This document shows positions 12,701-26,030 of a stretch of 64,000 bases of DNA, piece by piece. The stretch is from Drosophila pseudoobscura (Eukaryota; Arthropoda; Insecta; Diptera; Drosophilidae), in NCBI RefSeq assembly GCF_009870125.1, contig NC_046683.1, forward strand, positions 41,431,869 through 41,495,868, read 5' to 3'. A program made the translations under genes and the position numbers. The notes beneath the pieces are model-generated. The model did no database searches, was not told the origin of the DNA, and saw nothing but the letters and a program-made list of their open reading frames with translations. Numbering within the stretch: position 1 is the first letter of the stretch; each line of letters opens with the position of its first letter.

Positions 12701-15003
12701 ATGGGAGGGACATAGGCACAGAGAGTGAAAGAAGAAGCTAGGAAGACATAAAAAAAAGATAACCAGCAATGAAAAGACTCTTAAGGCACAATAAATTGAT
12801 TTGTAGATGTACTGTCAATCAAAAGAAAACAGAGAGTCTTGGGAGTCTTGGGGGTCTATAACAATTTAGGCTTAGGTGATGAAAGATAGTTTATTGTTGT
12901 ACATTTTTATTTCTGAAAGTTCTATGATGGTTATACATGGTTTCTGTAGGTTTCTAGGTTCTATTGGGTGTACGAAAGATGCATTGTTTTATACAGCTCA
13001 AGTAAATGCCCAAATCAGAACGTAGTTCACTTGACATTCAAATTTGGTTCAGGTCTACGTTTGCCCCGACAGGCGCTCACAGTCATCCGCTCAGTCAACA
13101 TTTTCATTCGCATCTGTATCCATATCTTCTTCCGTGTCCGTGTCCGTCTCTTTGAGAGAGGGGGCTCCCTCTCTGCACCACTCTCGTAGCTTGCAATGAA
13201 AGCTGGATGAGATCTGGAGGAGGAGGAGCAGGGGCACCCAGAATGTTTTGTCGTTTGTAATCTATTTACACAAAAGGATTCTACCGACTCGTGCTCCTCA
13301 GCCAGGGTCCTACCACTGTTCCCCCGGCTTATGTTTTTTAAGAGCTTACACACGCACCCAAACGTGAGTACGGATGTGTGTATGTGTGGTGGAATCAAGG
13401 ATGGCTATGGATGTGGTGGGAACGGAGAAGGAGTTGATGCTGGGTGCTGGTGAGGCGACATTTCATGACAAATCCTTTGTACATGCCAGGCTTGTATATC
13501 GTACCAGACACCAGACTGAGGCACAGAGCCAAAACCGGGACTCCATTCCTCCATTCTCCTCCTAGCCTCTCCCCTCTGGGCCTCTCTGGGTGATGGCCAT
13601 GCTGGCGACACAGTTGACGCGCACTCGCCAAATTGCTGCCCCTGCCACCTTTCCCCATCTCATCCCTCCCGGGAAAGCATTGGGATGGGAAGACGTAGGA
13701 TCGGGCGCGGGCTGAATAGCAAAATGAAAGGATCCACACATGTAACCACACACACACACAGAGGGAGGGGCACACACATGTGAGAGATGTGTCCATCATG
13801 TGCCATCTGTCCGTCTGTCTGTCTCTCTGTTTGTTGGGCAATGGGCAAGGGGAGAAGAGTATCCTCAAACAAGAAGGGGAGCAACAAGAGCGAAAGCACA
13901 CAGAATGAAAAGAAAAGAAAACAAATTTCAGTGCTTTAAGCCCTGGCTAAATGAAAAAGATGAAAGCAAACTATTTCTCTCCGTCGAAGGCACCAAAAAC
14001 GGATCCCTTCACGTGTAGCTTTTAAGGGAAAGATGGCTAGCTATTGTTGAATGATTCTTTAAAGGTTCGAATTTTATCGGAATAAGATTAAAATATCATA
14101 CACATACTCGTATCATCGTTTTCTCTCCGACTTATTATAGTATTTCACCTCCCTAAACGCAGTCGATTCCTGGTAGACTATGGTCCGTTAAAATTGAAGG
14201 CAACTTATTCGGCTTGCCACTAGCCGACATAATCATTGAAGAAATTATAGTTCGTTTAGAATCGTAAATAACAGATCCCAGAGCATGGGGGCTGTCCCCT
14301 CGTTTAGCCAGTACTTAGCTTTTTGCTGCCATTCCCGTTACCGTTTCATGATGCTCCACCGCGGCGGCGGGGCTTTCCTTGGTTGTCTTTTGTGCGCATT
14401 CCTTCCACTCTTCCTTCTCGGCTTTATCTCCTTGTTGGGCTTTTTGTTGCTGCTACTGCTGCTGCTGCTCCTGCAGTTGTTGTTTTTGCTGTTCTTATTG
14501 GTAGTAGTATTCATCACACATATAGTATATATGCATACATATACACATACATGCGTGAATGTATACATCTTTTTTGTTGGCTAATCACACCAGACGAAAC
14601 CGATACGAGACGAGTCGAGGCCAGCCGCGCACACAGTGGGATTGATAGAAGATTTGCAATTGAATCATCTTTATAAAAGCAATTGATCAAAGAATGAAAG
14701 CGAAAATAAAGAAAAAGGATATGCGTTCATCGCTTAAGACTTCCAGCATGCACTGGGTACATGTGTTGTCGTTATCCCTTGGTATTCAGTACAATCTTTT
14801 CAGCAGTTACTCAAGGATCCCTTAAAATTATACATAAGTTGCTTAGAAGTTTGCCGTGTACAGGAAGCGCGTGATCGTGATCCGGCGTATTAGTGAAAGT
14901 GCTTTTTATAAGTGCAAAGTAATCCTTCAATTGTTAAGATATCTGATTATAGCTTAGACTTAAAACTGCTCTCATATAATTATATTTAAAATAGTAGTTA
15001 AAG
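6721..15003. other. Non-coding DNA, regulatory-like composition
   Basis: No credible exon. AT-rich blocks with homeodomain-type TTAATTA cores (for example near 11210) alternate with GC-rich and simple-sequence blocks. Features of note are a GC-rich patch at about 7013-7110, a GGGA/GGTA purine run at 8710-8750, a CA run at 9040-9075, a short near-repeat of GGGACTAC/AGGACTAC units at about 12215-12260, and CA/GT tracts at 13740-13780. The texture suits a large intron or a cis-regulatory domain. Confidence 0.45.
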
Positions 15004-15204
15004 TCATTCCTCCTTGTCTTCGGACAGCAAACTGATCAGCTCTTTATAGTGATATGTGCGCCTAAGATCTTCAATCAGAATCCCCTTTCCAAACTGCTGC
15101 CTTTTGGGATGTGCCCACTGTATCACCGAACAAATGGGCGGCAGGACGCGTGTGTTGAGCCAACTGACGGAGCCGTTCAGTAAGGACTTGCGGGTCTCGA
15201 CTTC
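15004..15204 (-). pseudogene. Coding-like C-terminal fragment, unrecognised
   Basis: Read on the minus strand from 15204, this stretch is open for 66 codons and stops with TGA at 15004-15006. Its tail reads GILIEDLRRTYHYKELISLL followed by SEDKEE and the stop, a typical charged helical C terminus with no low complexity. The first half also reads well in a neighbouring frame from about 15207 (DPQVLTERLRQLAQHTRPAA...), so a single frameshift near 15085 may separate two parts of one protein. There is no good splice acceptor and no in-frame ATG upstream. A retrocopy, a gene fragment or an isolated terminal exon are all possible. I do not recognise the family. Confidence 0.35.
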
Positions 15205-15207
15205 TCA

Positions 15208-18023
15208 TACCAGTACGAGTACGAGACTATGTCCCTCCTCCCCCTCTGCTACTCATCCTCACCGGCCTGTCTATCTCTCGGCATTTGAGTGTGTGTACGA
15301 GTACTCGTACAAGCGACAAGAAGGGAGCGCTGGCTGGCAGTGGATCTCTGGTTGGGCCTCCGGGTGGGGCACTGAATCTGAATCTGAGTCCCCCGACGAC
15401 TATCCTATGTGTTATGTGCCTTGCTGTGCCGTGCCGTGCCGTTGTCGAGTGTTTGGTAAATAACACGTTCGTTGTGTCGCCGCGCGTCCGAATCTCCATC
15501 ACCATCACCCATCGCGCATCGCCCAACACCAGGGCGAGTACATAGGGTTGCTCTTCTGTGGCACGGGGAAGCTTTCAGGGTTGAAATGCGCGCACACACA
15601 CATCCACAAGAGTGCTGGGCGGAGGAGGAGTATGAGTATGAGTATATTCTATATTCATAAAACAAGGGCAGAAACGCTAAAGTGAAGTGCCAGGGCAGCC
15701 GCCATTATGCGAATGACTACGATGGGATGGCGATGAGGAGAAGGCAGTGCTGGTGCTGTGGCAACCCTGGCAGGCGTTTCAAGAATAAAAACAACCAGAA
15801 ATCAAACGAAACGAAATGAAATGAAAATGAAAACAAAAAGCGGTAAGCGCGACACGTGTAGGCAGAAAGCAGTGGTCCCTGCCCTTCGACCCTTCAGATC
15901 TTTTGACTTTTAATGAAATGAATATGCACCACCCACTGCACCATTCCACTCTACACCCATTATACCCACTGTACCCCACCGATGAGAGTTTTACTTTTGT
16001 TTTACTCTTTGTTCCACTTCAAGTGTCGATTTACGCTGCTCTCCTCCTCCTGGCTCCCTCTCCCTCATCACATACACATCCACATCCACATCACTAGCCA
16101 ACTCCAGCTCCCTCCGGTTTTTGGGATAACTGCATCCGTCGGAGAATGTGAGTGTGTGTGCCTGTATCCTGTATCCTGCTTTATCCGCGACTGGGTGTTG
16201 CCGTAATGCACTTGAACATAATTTATGTTGTTAATTAGTCCGACTCTCTCAATGGCCATTCACGCGATTTTTGCATTTTCCACTGCTCCGGCACCCGCAC
16301 CTGCACCTGCACCAGCTTATGCATCTCCGTTTTCAGCTATGTACGATGTACGTACATTTCGAGCTTTCCATTTCTGCTCGGCTTTTGGGCATTGTTTCGG
16401 CCTTGACTGACGATGGGGCTAGGGATAATGAGCCAACTTTTAGGAGTGTTTAGTGCTGAAGAGTGACTGCTGGAGTGACTCGAGTGGGGATTACGAGTAG
16501 AACCAACTGCAATCGATTTGAGTTTTCAATGTGGTACAATGGGCAATCAATCAGTGCATCAGCACATCAGCTTATCAGAGAGCTATTTAGGAGGTGTGCA
16601 ACATGATGGGTTGATTAGCAGCTATTTGGGATGTACTCGGTCTAACTCTTGCATGAAAGAAGGGAAAGTGAATAGGATTCAAAATGCCAACATAATCGGT
16701 CATTCCTAAGTTAGATATTTACTCGAATATCTTTCCTAGACGGAAAGACATACATATTTTCGCTACAGCTGCTCAAGTGGATATTTGTGGATAGCCCTCT
16801 AGGAGTAGATAGCTCTGTAGGAATGAATAGCTAGGTAGGTCCATAGTTGTGAACTGTATTTTGATGGTAGTGTATGGTTCTCCGCAGGAGTATGGTGTGC
16901 GTACATATGTACGTGTGTGCTTGGCTGAGTATTCACTGTACTTGAGCACGTTGTCACTCATTGCTCCCACCCATCGAAAACATATGGATGATGAGGGGCT
17001 GGAAAAATGTTTTTGTCTCAAGAATATTTTGTTTTTACTTCTTCTTTTTTGTTTCTGCTTCTTCTGCCACTGCTTCATCTTCTCCGTCTTCTGTGCCATG
17101 GGCTGACAAGCGAGCGATTTTAATTAACTGCTAGTTGCTCTCTTTACTCTCTCTCCCCCGCCCTCCAGCCCCATCTCATAGGCCCACGCAGTCAGACAGT
17201 CAGAAGAAGAAAGGAGAAATTCTAAGAAAAAATTGAGGAGGGGAGAAGGATGAGCAAGTGCTTTTTGTTGTTAGTGCAGTTGTTGTTGTTGTGACGGGCC
17301 GTTTGTCAAAGATTTTTTCAGGGAGTGGGGATGGGGGGTCCTGGAATTGGTATTGGGGTTCCCCATTGCTTGCCATATTGCCTGGCTTTCCGGCTTTCTG
17401 CCTTTGTCTGGTGTTTGTTGAAAAGATTGTTGTGCTGTTGCTGCTGTGGCATGGCACTGCCGCCATTTTGCAACTGGATGGAGACACAAAACAGCAAAGA
17501 CCCACAAATAACAATTTTTCACAAATTAGGGGGAGAATAGAGACCCATGTGAACCCCCTTAAAACAGTCATTTCCTATGGCATATGTATCCACCAACTTT
17601 AAAACACACGGAATTCCAAAGAAACGACACTTGACAAGCGATGTATATGTGTACATTTGTACATAACATTCAGTGATATATATTACCCGCACGCATATTA
17701 TAGCACTCACTCCGTCTTTACTTTCAATGCTGTACAATACCATTCCTGTACCCAAAACATGTACATTTTAATATGTACACATGTGTATACGTACCAATAG
17801 ACTAGGCAGGGAGGGGAAATTGCAAAAAGAAAGTACATATATGTACTATTTTGACATTAATACGAAACTATTTGTTTTACATCTTGAATAGAACAACATT
17901 TAAAATTAAAAAAAAATTAACTTCTTAGCTTAAAACCAAATATATTTCAGCTATAAATTTTCATATCTCGATTAAATATATTTTCTACAACTTTAGTACA
18001 TATTGTATAATACACATATGCTT
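15208..18023. other. Non-coding DNA, no gene seen
   Basis: Contains GTAC/GAGTACGA repeats near 15220-15310 and TG/CA tracts. An AT-rich block at 16218-16240 carries a TTAATTAG homeodomain-type core, and another TTAATTAA lies near 17120. From 17600 on the DNA is AT-rich with many ATATGTACAT-type repeats. No exon was recognised. Confidence 0.45.
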
Positions 18024-19166
18024 TTTATACCCGATACTCAAAATGAGTATAGCGGTATATTAGATTTGTGGTGAAAATGGTTGTGTGTAACATCCAGAAG
18101 GAATCGTTTCCGACCCCATAAAGTATATACATATATTCTTGATCAGCATCAATAGCCGAGTCGATTGAGCCATGTCTGTCTGTCCGACTGTCCGTCCCTA
18201 TGAACGCCTAGATCTCAAAGACTATACGACTATATATTGCTGGAGCAACGACATTTTATATCCGAGCTTCTGTGATATGTCACTGTTACAAGTATATTTC
18301 AAAACTTCCCCCGCCCACTTCCGCCCCACAAGGGGCGAAAATCTGTGGCATCCACAATTTTAAATGATACGAGAAAACAGAAAAAGCAGAATCGTAGAGG
18401 ATGACTATATCTTCTAGAGTGCAAAATCTGAACCAGATCGTATAATTATTGTAGCCAGAATCAGGAAAACAATTTCATTCTCTCTCCCTTTGTCTCTTTC
18501 TAACACCAAGGATTCATGGTCGGCTTTGCCTATTGCAAAATGTGAGCTCAAGGATCTCAGAGCCTATAAAAGCTAGAGTAACAAAATTTGGTATATGGTC
18601 ATCCTCTACGATTCTGCGTTTTTGGTTTTATCGTATCTTTAAAAATGTGGATGCCACAGATTTTCGTCCTTTGTGGGGGCGGAAGTGAGCGGGGCGAAGT
18701 TTTGAAATGTTTTTGTGGCAGTGACATATCACAGAAGTCTGGATCCAAAACATCGTTGCTCTAGCTCTTATAGTCTTTGAGCACTAGGCGCTGAAGGGGA
18801 CGGACAGACGGACGGACAGACGGACAGACAGACAGGGCTCAATCTATTGATGCTGATCAAGAATATATATACTTAATGGGGTCGGAAACGATTCCTTCTG
18901 GACGTTACACACATCCACTTTTACCACAAATCTAATATACCCCAATACATATTTTGAGTATCGGGTATAATAATAATTATGTAATAAATGTTTTGATCCA
19001 AAAATAATAATTATTCAATAAAAATCAAGAATAAAATTTGTTATATAAAAATTAAAAATAATAATTTTTCGATAAAAATCAAGAATAATAATTATATAAT
19101 AAAAATCAAAAATAATAATTATTCAATATTCGCCGCAGCAACTCACAACGTTCTCCCCCGTTATTT
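18024..19166. mobile_element. DINE-1/SGM-like repeats in fold-back arrangement
   Basis: The left arm (18024 to about 18420) starts with a TATACCCGATACTC terminus, followed by GTCGGAAACGATTCC-type and GTCTGTCC-rich motifs in inverse orientation. The right arm (about 18597-18974) carries the same motifs the other way round and ends GAGTATCGGGTATA. The arms are therefore a large inverted repeat of about 370 bp around a spacer of about 180 bp that is itself repeat-derived. AT-rich sequence and the reverse complement of the element's other end (GAACGTTGTGAGTTGCTGCG) follow up to about 19166. The sequence matches the DINE-1/INE-1 type (SGM/ISY in the obscura group), non-autonomous Helentron-related elements. 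The family name is from memory. Confidence 0.7.
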
Positions 19167-19580
19167 TTAAATATTTTATATTTAGATTAAACATTTTGTT
19201 TAATACATTTGCATAAGTTAAAATCGAAGTGAATAATATATAATTTCAATGAGTTTTATAATTTAATTCTTAATCTTTTTATTCCCCCTAAAGTGCATGA
19301 TATTACCAGTTACCAAAACTGAGCTATTTGAAATAAATATGTGAATACTTCTCCGCGACATGGGGAGCTATTAACTCTTTATGAGGGAAAGCAATACTCA
19401 ATACTCGTATCTTATCTTAGTTTCTTTCAGAATAACGAATAGCGTCAGAAATATCTGAACATCTGACAGATGCTTTTGTATATTCCCTGATATATCTCCA
19501 TTGTTCATTGAAAGCTTCTCCGGCAACAAAGAATTGATTCCCCCAAAGGAAATTGTCGCAAAATCCTCAACGTTTCCTGC

Positions 19581-19639
19581 ACGGAACGGGAACGGCATCG
19601 GGAACGGCAACGGGAACGGCAACGGGAACGGCAACGGGG
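19581..19639. repeat. 12-bp GGGAACGGCAAC minisatellite
   Basis: About five tandem copies of a 12 bp unit, with one CATC variant in place of CAAC. The 12 bp period keeps a Gly-Thr/Ala-Thr-like frame open, which explains the apparent coding potential. Confidence 0.85.
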
Positions 19640-19925
19640 AATCTTTGGGACCACAACAAATTGTTGCTTGATTACCATTTCCATGGAAGATGGACCACTG
19701 GAGGGGACTGGGGTAACACTAACACCCCTCTAACATATTGCCATGCCACTCACCCTGGTGCAGACAAGCTTGTATCTGCAAAATACATACATACGTACAT
19801 ACATATATATGTGTGTGTATCTTTGCATATTTATGTATATTTCGTTTGAGAGGCGTCTAATTAGAGAGCAGAAATTCACGCAGATTGACGTAAGCACCAC
19901 TCGAACCACACATACATATATATTC

Positions 19926-19974
<49 letters not shown>
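19926..19974. repeat. Compound TA/GA dinucleotide microsatellite
   Basis: A run of TA units passes directly into a long GA run with one interruption. Confidence 0.9.
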
Positions 19975-22900
19975 GTAGGAGGGGTGCAGACACCCTCAGC
20001 TTACAATGGGAATGCGGGGCGCAAATTCTTCAATTTAATAACTCACATCCGGAGGCGGCGATGATGATGAAGCTGATGAAGAACTCAGGGCCCTCCTCTG
20101 ATGACTGCGGTTCGTGCCGTGCTTTGTCCTCCATACATACATATGTACATAATACATATAAATGTATATGTGTATATATGTAGGTATGTACATCTGAACA
20201 ATAAGATGTAGAGGCAACAACAAACAGCAACCACTGAAGGACTCCTCGCCTGACGAATGGTTGACACGGACGCGGACACGGACACGGCCAAGGGCTGCTG
20301 GCGGCATTTTTCGGTTGCCTTCTTCCTTTTTTTTGTATTTTTTTTTTTTTGGTGGTGGTTGTTTGCACAACAGCCCTGAGAGGGTGGCTGGGTGGTTGGG
20401 CGGCCGTAGCCGGATGGGTGGGTGGACTGGGCCATAACGGAAATGAGACGTTTAATTTACATTTACACAACGCGCTTCGCCCCCACCCTCGCCTCGCGTC
20501 GCCCCAGTCCTTTGGGACGGCGACGGGATTTGGAATTGAAATCTGCGGATACACTGGGATTTTTTTGTTGGGATTGGAATTGGGATACGGATACGGCTGG
20601 GGCATTGTGAGACGGGGGATGTTAAGTCACATGCAAGTGACAGTCGAGAAAGAAAAACGGGTGCGGGGGAAAGTAGCCAAGGACAAGACCGGCCGTGCCC
20701 TGTCCTGAACAGAGATTTCATCGTCACGGCGCTAGCACATCGAGTGGTGACTGTACCTGCGCCCTCGCTTCACGGGCCTCGCCTCGATCTCATGCATATT
20801 GAATGCGCCGGGGCCGGACAGGAACCGGACCCACATGATGGAGGGCCGGCTGGTGGCTCGGTGGGCCGGCTGGAGGGGAGCCGAGTTGAGTATTTGTATT
20901 TCCGGTGCTTAAGACAAATTTTAAAAGAGTCCCATCAATATTTGATGCCGCTTCCTGGCTGGCACCGGCACCGGCACTGGCACTGGCCACTCTCTGGCAA
21001 CTCTGACAACTCTAACAGGATGCGTTTCCTTTGAAGGCGGGAGGGGAGGGTGGGGGCTGACTTTATTAATACATGCCATAATTGCCATGTTGCGTGTCCG
21101 TGTGTCCTGTGTCTGTCCTAAGTCTGTCTGCTGTTAATTGAAGTGAAAGTTTTCCTTCAATATTTCAGCAATTTAATTTTAGTTCTTCGTATGCTAATCA
21201 ACTGAATCGATTCCCATGAATCGAAGTGAACACATATAAAGAGAACGAAGAAAGACGTTCATGTTAGCCACTTGACCATCATCCATAATTATTATAAGGA
21301 TTAATGGTTGGATTTTTTATTAATTAAAAGACATTCCTGATTATCTCCGTAGATCCTTCTCTCATCTCACAGACTTCATTGGTGTAAAATACCATAGCAT
21401 TTAAGACCGTGTCCGTGACCGGTCGATAGCTATAGTTTATCCTAATGGAATTTCCGTAACGTGATCGCCTTATGTTGCCTTAATGTTAAATAATTCTACG
21501 GGCGGCTGTCGTGAAATATAGTAGATATCGATATAGTTATAAATGGATTCATCAAAGTCTACAAATATGAAGTTGTATCGAAATTAATCATGAAGAGGCT
21601 TCTCCCAAAGAAAGCGCTTTAGTTTTTGTTGATTTAAATTCAAGGGAATAAAGTGTTTCAGTAAATATTATAAGAAGCATTACAGTAAAAGGAAACACCG
21701 TGTGCTTTACTGCTTTTAGTACTGTGTCAGCCTCAATTCAAGACAGATCTTTACCTATTAGCTTTCAGAAGGTTTCATGACTCCGCCAGTGGGATTCCCA
21801 TTCGAAAGACCAAGCAAAGCAATTAAATGGAGATTAAATGCGTAGAGTTAGTCACTATAAAGTCCAGCATTTGAGTCACTCATAGAGATGAGGGAGTTAG
21901 AGTGGGGCATCTCTTTCGAATGCCACTCTTTCCATCTCAGTCTTCAGGCAGCCGCATCCGCACCCCAATGGTGTCCCTCGTTTCGAGGACTTCAAGAGAG
22001 AATACCCCATTTTGGGTGATTGATTCGATATCTGCGACATAATTGCCACTCGAGTTACGAAACATTTTTTGTACTTACAGCCTGTCCTTATCCGCCTTCA
22101 CCCCCTTACACTTGACCTGTTATCGTCCACATCCGCTTTTCTCAAGAGTCATTTTTTCCAGGCTGGATGAGACTTGTGGGGGTCTCCCCGAACATTTCGA
22201 GTCTCGAATCTCGAATGTCTCCCATGTGCAACTAATGAGCTGACCTCGCCGCCCATTGTCCAGCGCTGGTCGTTGGTGATGCCTGGGGGGACGGGTGAGG
22301 TGGAGGCGTGCTCCGGGCTAGTGCCACAGATGGGGACAAACTATTTGCAACTTTAGCCAGGGCCCAATTAGTGACTCTCCAATAGCAGAGGAGCAGCCAG
22401 TGGAGCAACAAAAAGCGGAGCACCAGGTGGGGTGGGTGGAGAAAGCTATTGAGTTGCTTGCCTTGCCTGCCCCACCTGCCACACCGCCACCCCCTCTACT
22501 ATTGAGGATTTTTGCGCCGCAGCACTTAGAAAATTGCGCCATAATCAGCCGCAGTCGAAACGAGACGAGTCGAGTCGAGATCTGGAGAACGAGAACGAGC
22601 CTAGAGTCAACAATGAGCTGGGACCGTGTACCGAGCCTGGGACTAGGCTTCGGGTTCAGGGGTCCTGGGGCCAGTGACTGGTCTTGATCCTGGCCCAGGA
22701 CAACAAAGACTAATGGCAGACCAAAGCAGAGCAGACCCAGAGCGAAGACCTGCAAAAGTGCTGACTGTGACAGCTTACTTTATTGGCAAAATCAAATCAA
22801 CATGGCATTTGCATGCAATGCCAAAGATACAACAGCTCCACCATCCCTTCCCATCCCATACCATCCCACACCAAGGTAGCCTTCAGAGCAGGCGACGCCT

Positions 22901-24399
22901 GACGGGAGGCAGCCAATCTGCAAATATGATGAAATGCTCCCTGCACCGGGGGCTGGCTGTAGGGTGGGGGCTTCTGGTGCTTCCTCGTCATCGTCTGCGC
23001 TAAATGCAAGTCAAACACAAGTCAAGAAGAAAGAGAGAGAGAGAAGATGTGCAGGAGGAGGTGCAGGAGGAAGGCGGGAAAAAGCCCAAAAGGACCCCTC
23101 GCACATTGACTCACGAACACCACAAAAGAATACCTACTGGAAATACAGTAAATGGTAGCCGAAACAATATACGAGTAAGTACGTAAAGTAAAGTAAATTT
23201 TTCAGTTTTTCAGTTAAGAGATAAAAGAAATCTATCGTCAAGGCCCTTTTTCCAGATATGATAATGAACAAGTTAATGGATCATCTGTCATCTGTCTATG
23301 CAGATATATTTCAGAGTCTTAGAAGATATGTCGCCGAAACCTGGAAAAGACGTTTATCACAACTGCACGCAGTATATACATATATCTGATCGAGCACTAA
23401 CCGATCAGGATATACGCAATATATTAGTAGAATGAAAAATGTCTCTTAAAATCAAAAAGTTATCAACGTATCTGTCATGCACCTAATTCTATCAAAGAGA
23501 GGTTTCAGTGGGAAATAAGTATTTTAAGTTAAATGAACCCAACTTTACACCGACTTATATCGGATATATGTATTTCTAGGAACAGGGTGTCCCCAATTTG
23601 TCTGTCATTTCGAGACACTGTGCCCCATTCGGGGCGGCTGGGGCCAGTTACTGGTGTGGGATGTGGGGTAGCTTCGTCTAGGCATTGAAGCTTGTAAAAA
23701 TTGCATGGCGCTGCATTGCCACTCGAGTGACGAGCTGCGGGGAGTGACGAGCCCTGAGTGCTCGGTGCGGCCACCAGCCCATCCCACAGTCAGGCGGCAG
23801 CCATCTTAGCCAGAGCCCGGAGCCATTCCACAGGAAGAGGCAGAGCTTGTAAAAGGTGGTGACGGTGACGATGGCGATGGCTGGGGCTGGCACTGGGGCT
23901 GGGGCAGCAGTCCCAGTCATTCACATGCATTCAAGTGGCTTTCTCTCTGCCTTGCTGCTGCTTTTGCTCCTTCTGCTCCTCCCACTGGTACTCCTCCTTC
24001 TGGCTCTGTCATCAAATCGCATTCATGACATTTTCTTGCATTGACTGGGCCACCAGTTGCCACTGGAAGGAGGAGTGGGTGGGTGGATTGTTGTCGTCCT
24101 CGTTCTCTCTGTTGATGGAACCGCCATTTGCCTTTTTAGCCGCTACCAAGGGTTGCTGCCTCCGATTTGTAATGAGCCCGGGATGCGGGGGTGATACGGG
24201 GACTACGGGGGATACGGGAAAATGCATGGGGGCGCCAGGGTTGACTTGGCCTCGGCTTTGGGGTTTGGCTTTGGCGCACTTGACGCGTTTTATAATTTCC
24301 GTAAATAACAAACGGCTTAATTTGCGCATATTTCCGTTTGGATTTGCACGACTCGAGTGCTTGATCCACGAGGGAGAGGAGAGGGGATGGGGACGCAGA

Positions 24400-24430
24400 T
24401 GGGGACGGGGACGGGGACGGGGACGGAGAC
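24400..24430. repeat. GGGGAC hexanucleotide repeat
   Basis: Four to five tandem GGGGAC units in a G-rich stretch. On the opposite strand it reads as Ser-Pro repeats. Confidence 0.8.
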
Positions 24431-25983
24431 TGCGACTGGAGATGGGACCCAACGATATGGAAGGTGGGCGGCTCCTGGTGGGCGACTCGAATGGGTGGCT
24501 GCTTAAGGCCGCTCTCTTGTGGCGTCATTTTTGAGCTTCGGCGCAATATGCGTAATTAAAAAAGAAAAAAAAATTGGAGAGACGAAAAACAGCCTCAGAA
24601 GGAGGGATTTTAATGGATTATGGGGAGAGATTTTGGGAGACGGAGATTTGGTTATGCAAGAAGCCGTAGACTGGGAGGGGAGAGGTCCCTTACATACATA
24701 TATCCCGCTCCCTGGTCCTTATTGAAGCCCTCGAACCGCATCTAATTGGAGATGTGGCAAAAGAAACTTCGATGTTCGGGTGAGATTACAAAGGCATTTT
24801 CATAGATTTATTTTCGCTTCGCTTTTGTTGTAATTCCCTAGAGATCCACCTTCATTAAATTATCTTCAAAGCGAACAAATTTGCACGCGAAATTTGGGGA
24901 AAAAGTTTGGGACGGCATCGAAAAAATTGAAGCTTATCGGAGTTCTCACTGTGGCCAAAAAAATGGATGGAGTCAAGTCTGTCTGTGGCACGACAGTTTA
25001 CAATTAATGCAATAATGCATACAAATATCGTTATTTACTTAATTGTTGCAGAGTGGGCTCCATGGCGAGGTGAACTTTCATTTGGGACAGAAAAGACAAA
25101 AACCAGAGATTCATTTACTGTTTCAATTCAAATACAAATTCTTCAAACTATAATCCCAACGGCCTCGACATAGGTTCTACTCTGAGTAGTCCACGACGTA
25201 TCGACGGCACAGACGCGAGTAGCGATTGTGTGCAGATCTTCATCCGAGCAGTCTCCGATATAGGCTCCGATATCCAGACTGTCTAGGACTGGTACCAGGA
25301 TGGCACCAATAAAGAGACACTGAATGCCCAAAACTGCAGTTGCCCAATGCCCAGACTAAATGTAAATATATATAGACACTCAAATACGGGAATATATTAA
25401 GGATAGGATAGATACAAATTTCGAAAAAAGAGGTCCCATTTTTCAGCGGCTTAGGGCTGAGTAATATCGCTCTTCCATTGGCGATCAAACATGAACAGCA
25501 TGATTCGGCGTACCAATTTGTATATATGTACTCTTGAAGTAATGTCCCATAAAATACATATATTTTCACGAATTTGTAACCAAGGAAGTGGTTAAACAGA
25601 ACAAACGAAACAGAAAACATCTGTGGGATAAGCCAGAAGCATTTCTATTTAACGCTCGGGGCGAGAACTCAAGTGGAAGTTTGTGACTCCAACTGTGGTT
25701 TCTACTCGTACGAGTACTCCTATTTTTCGAATCTCTGACCACTTCCCCCCGCAACTCATTTCATGCGAAATGAGCTGGATCTGGGGATTCTTTGTCCCGA
25801 AGCATTTCCAAAAGCAATTCCAATTCCAATCTCTGGCTGAACTGATGAACATGAACTGCTGTCCTTTGTGCGCTGCTTTTCTGGCGGGGCTTTTGGCTTT
25901 GGCTGGCTTTCTGGTAGGGCACTTGCCACCTCCTAGCTGTGATTAGATACCGCGAGCAACTTGCATCAGTCGAGCAAACAGTG

Positions 25984-26030
25984 CCCCTCCCCTCCCCTGC
26001 CCTGCCCTGCCCTGCCCTGCCCTGCCCTGC
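25984..26030. repeat. CCCTC/CCCTG pentanucleotide repeat
   Basis: Two CCCTC units followed by about seven CCCTG units in tandem. Confidence 0.9.

Noticed and set aside
22318..24552. Several long overlapping frames on both strands
   Set aside because: They arise from GC-rich simple repeats (GGGGAC, CTGCTC and similar) that lack stops. Both strands are open at once.
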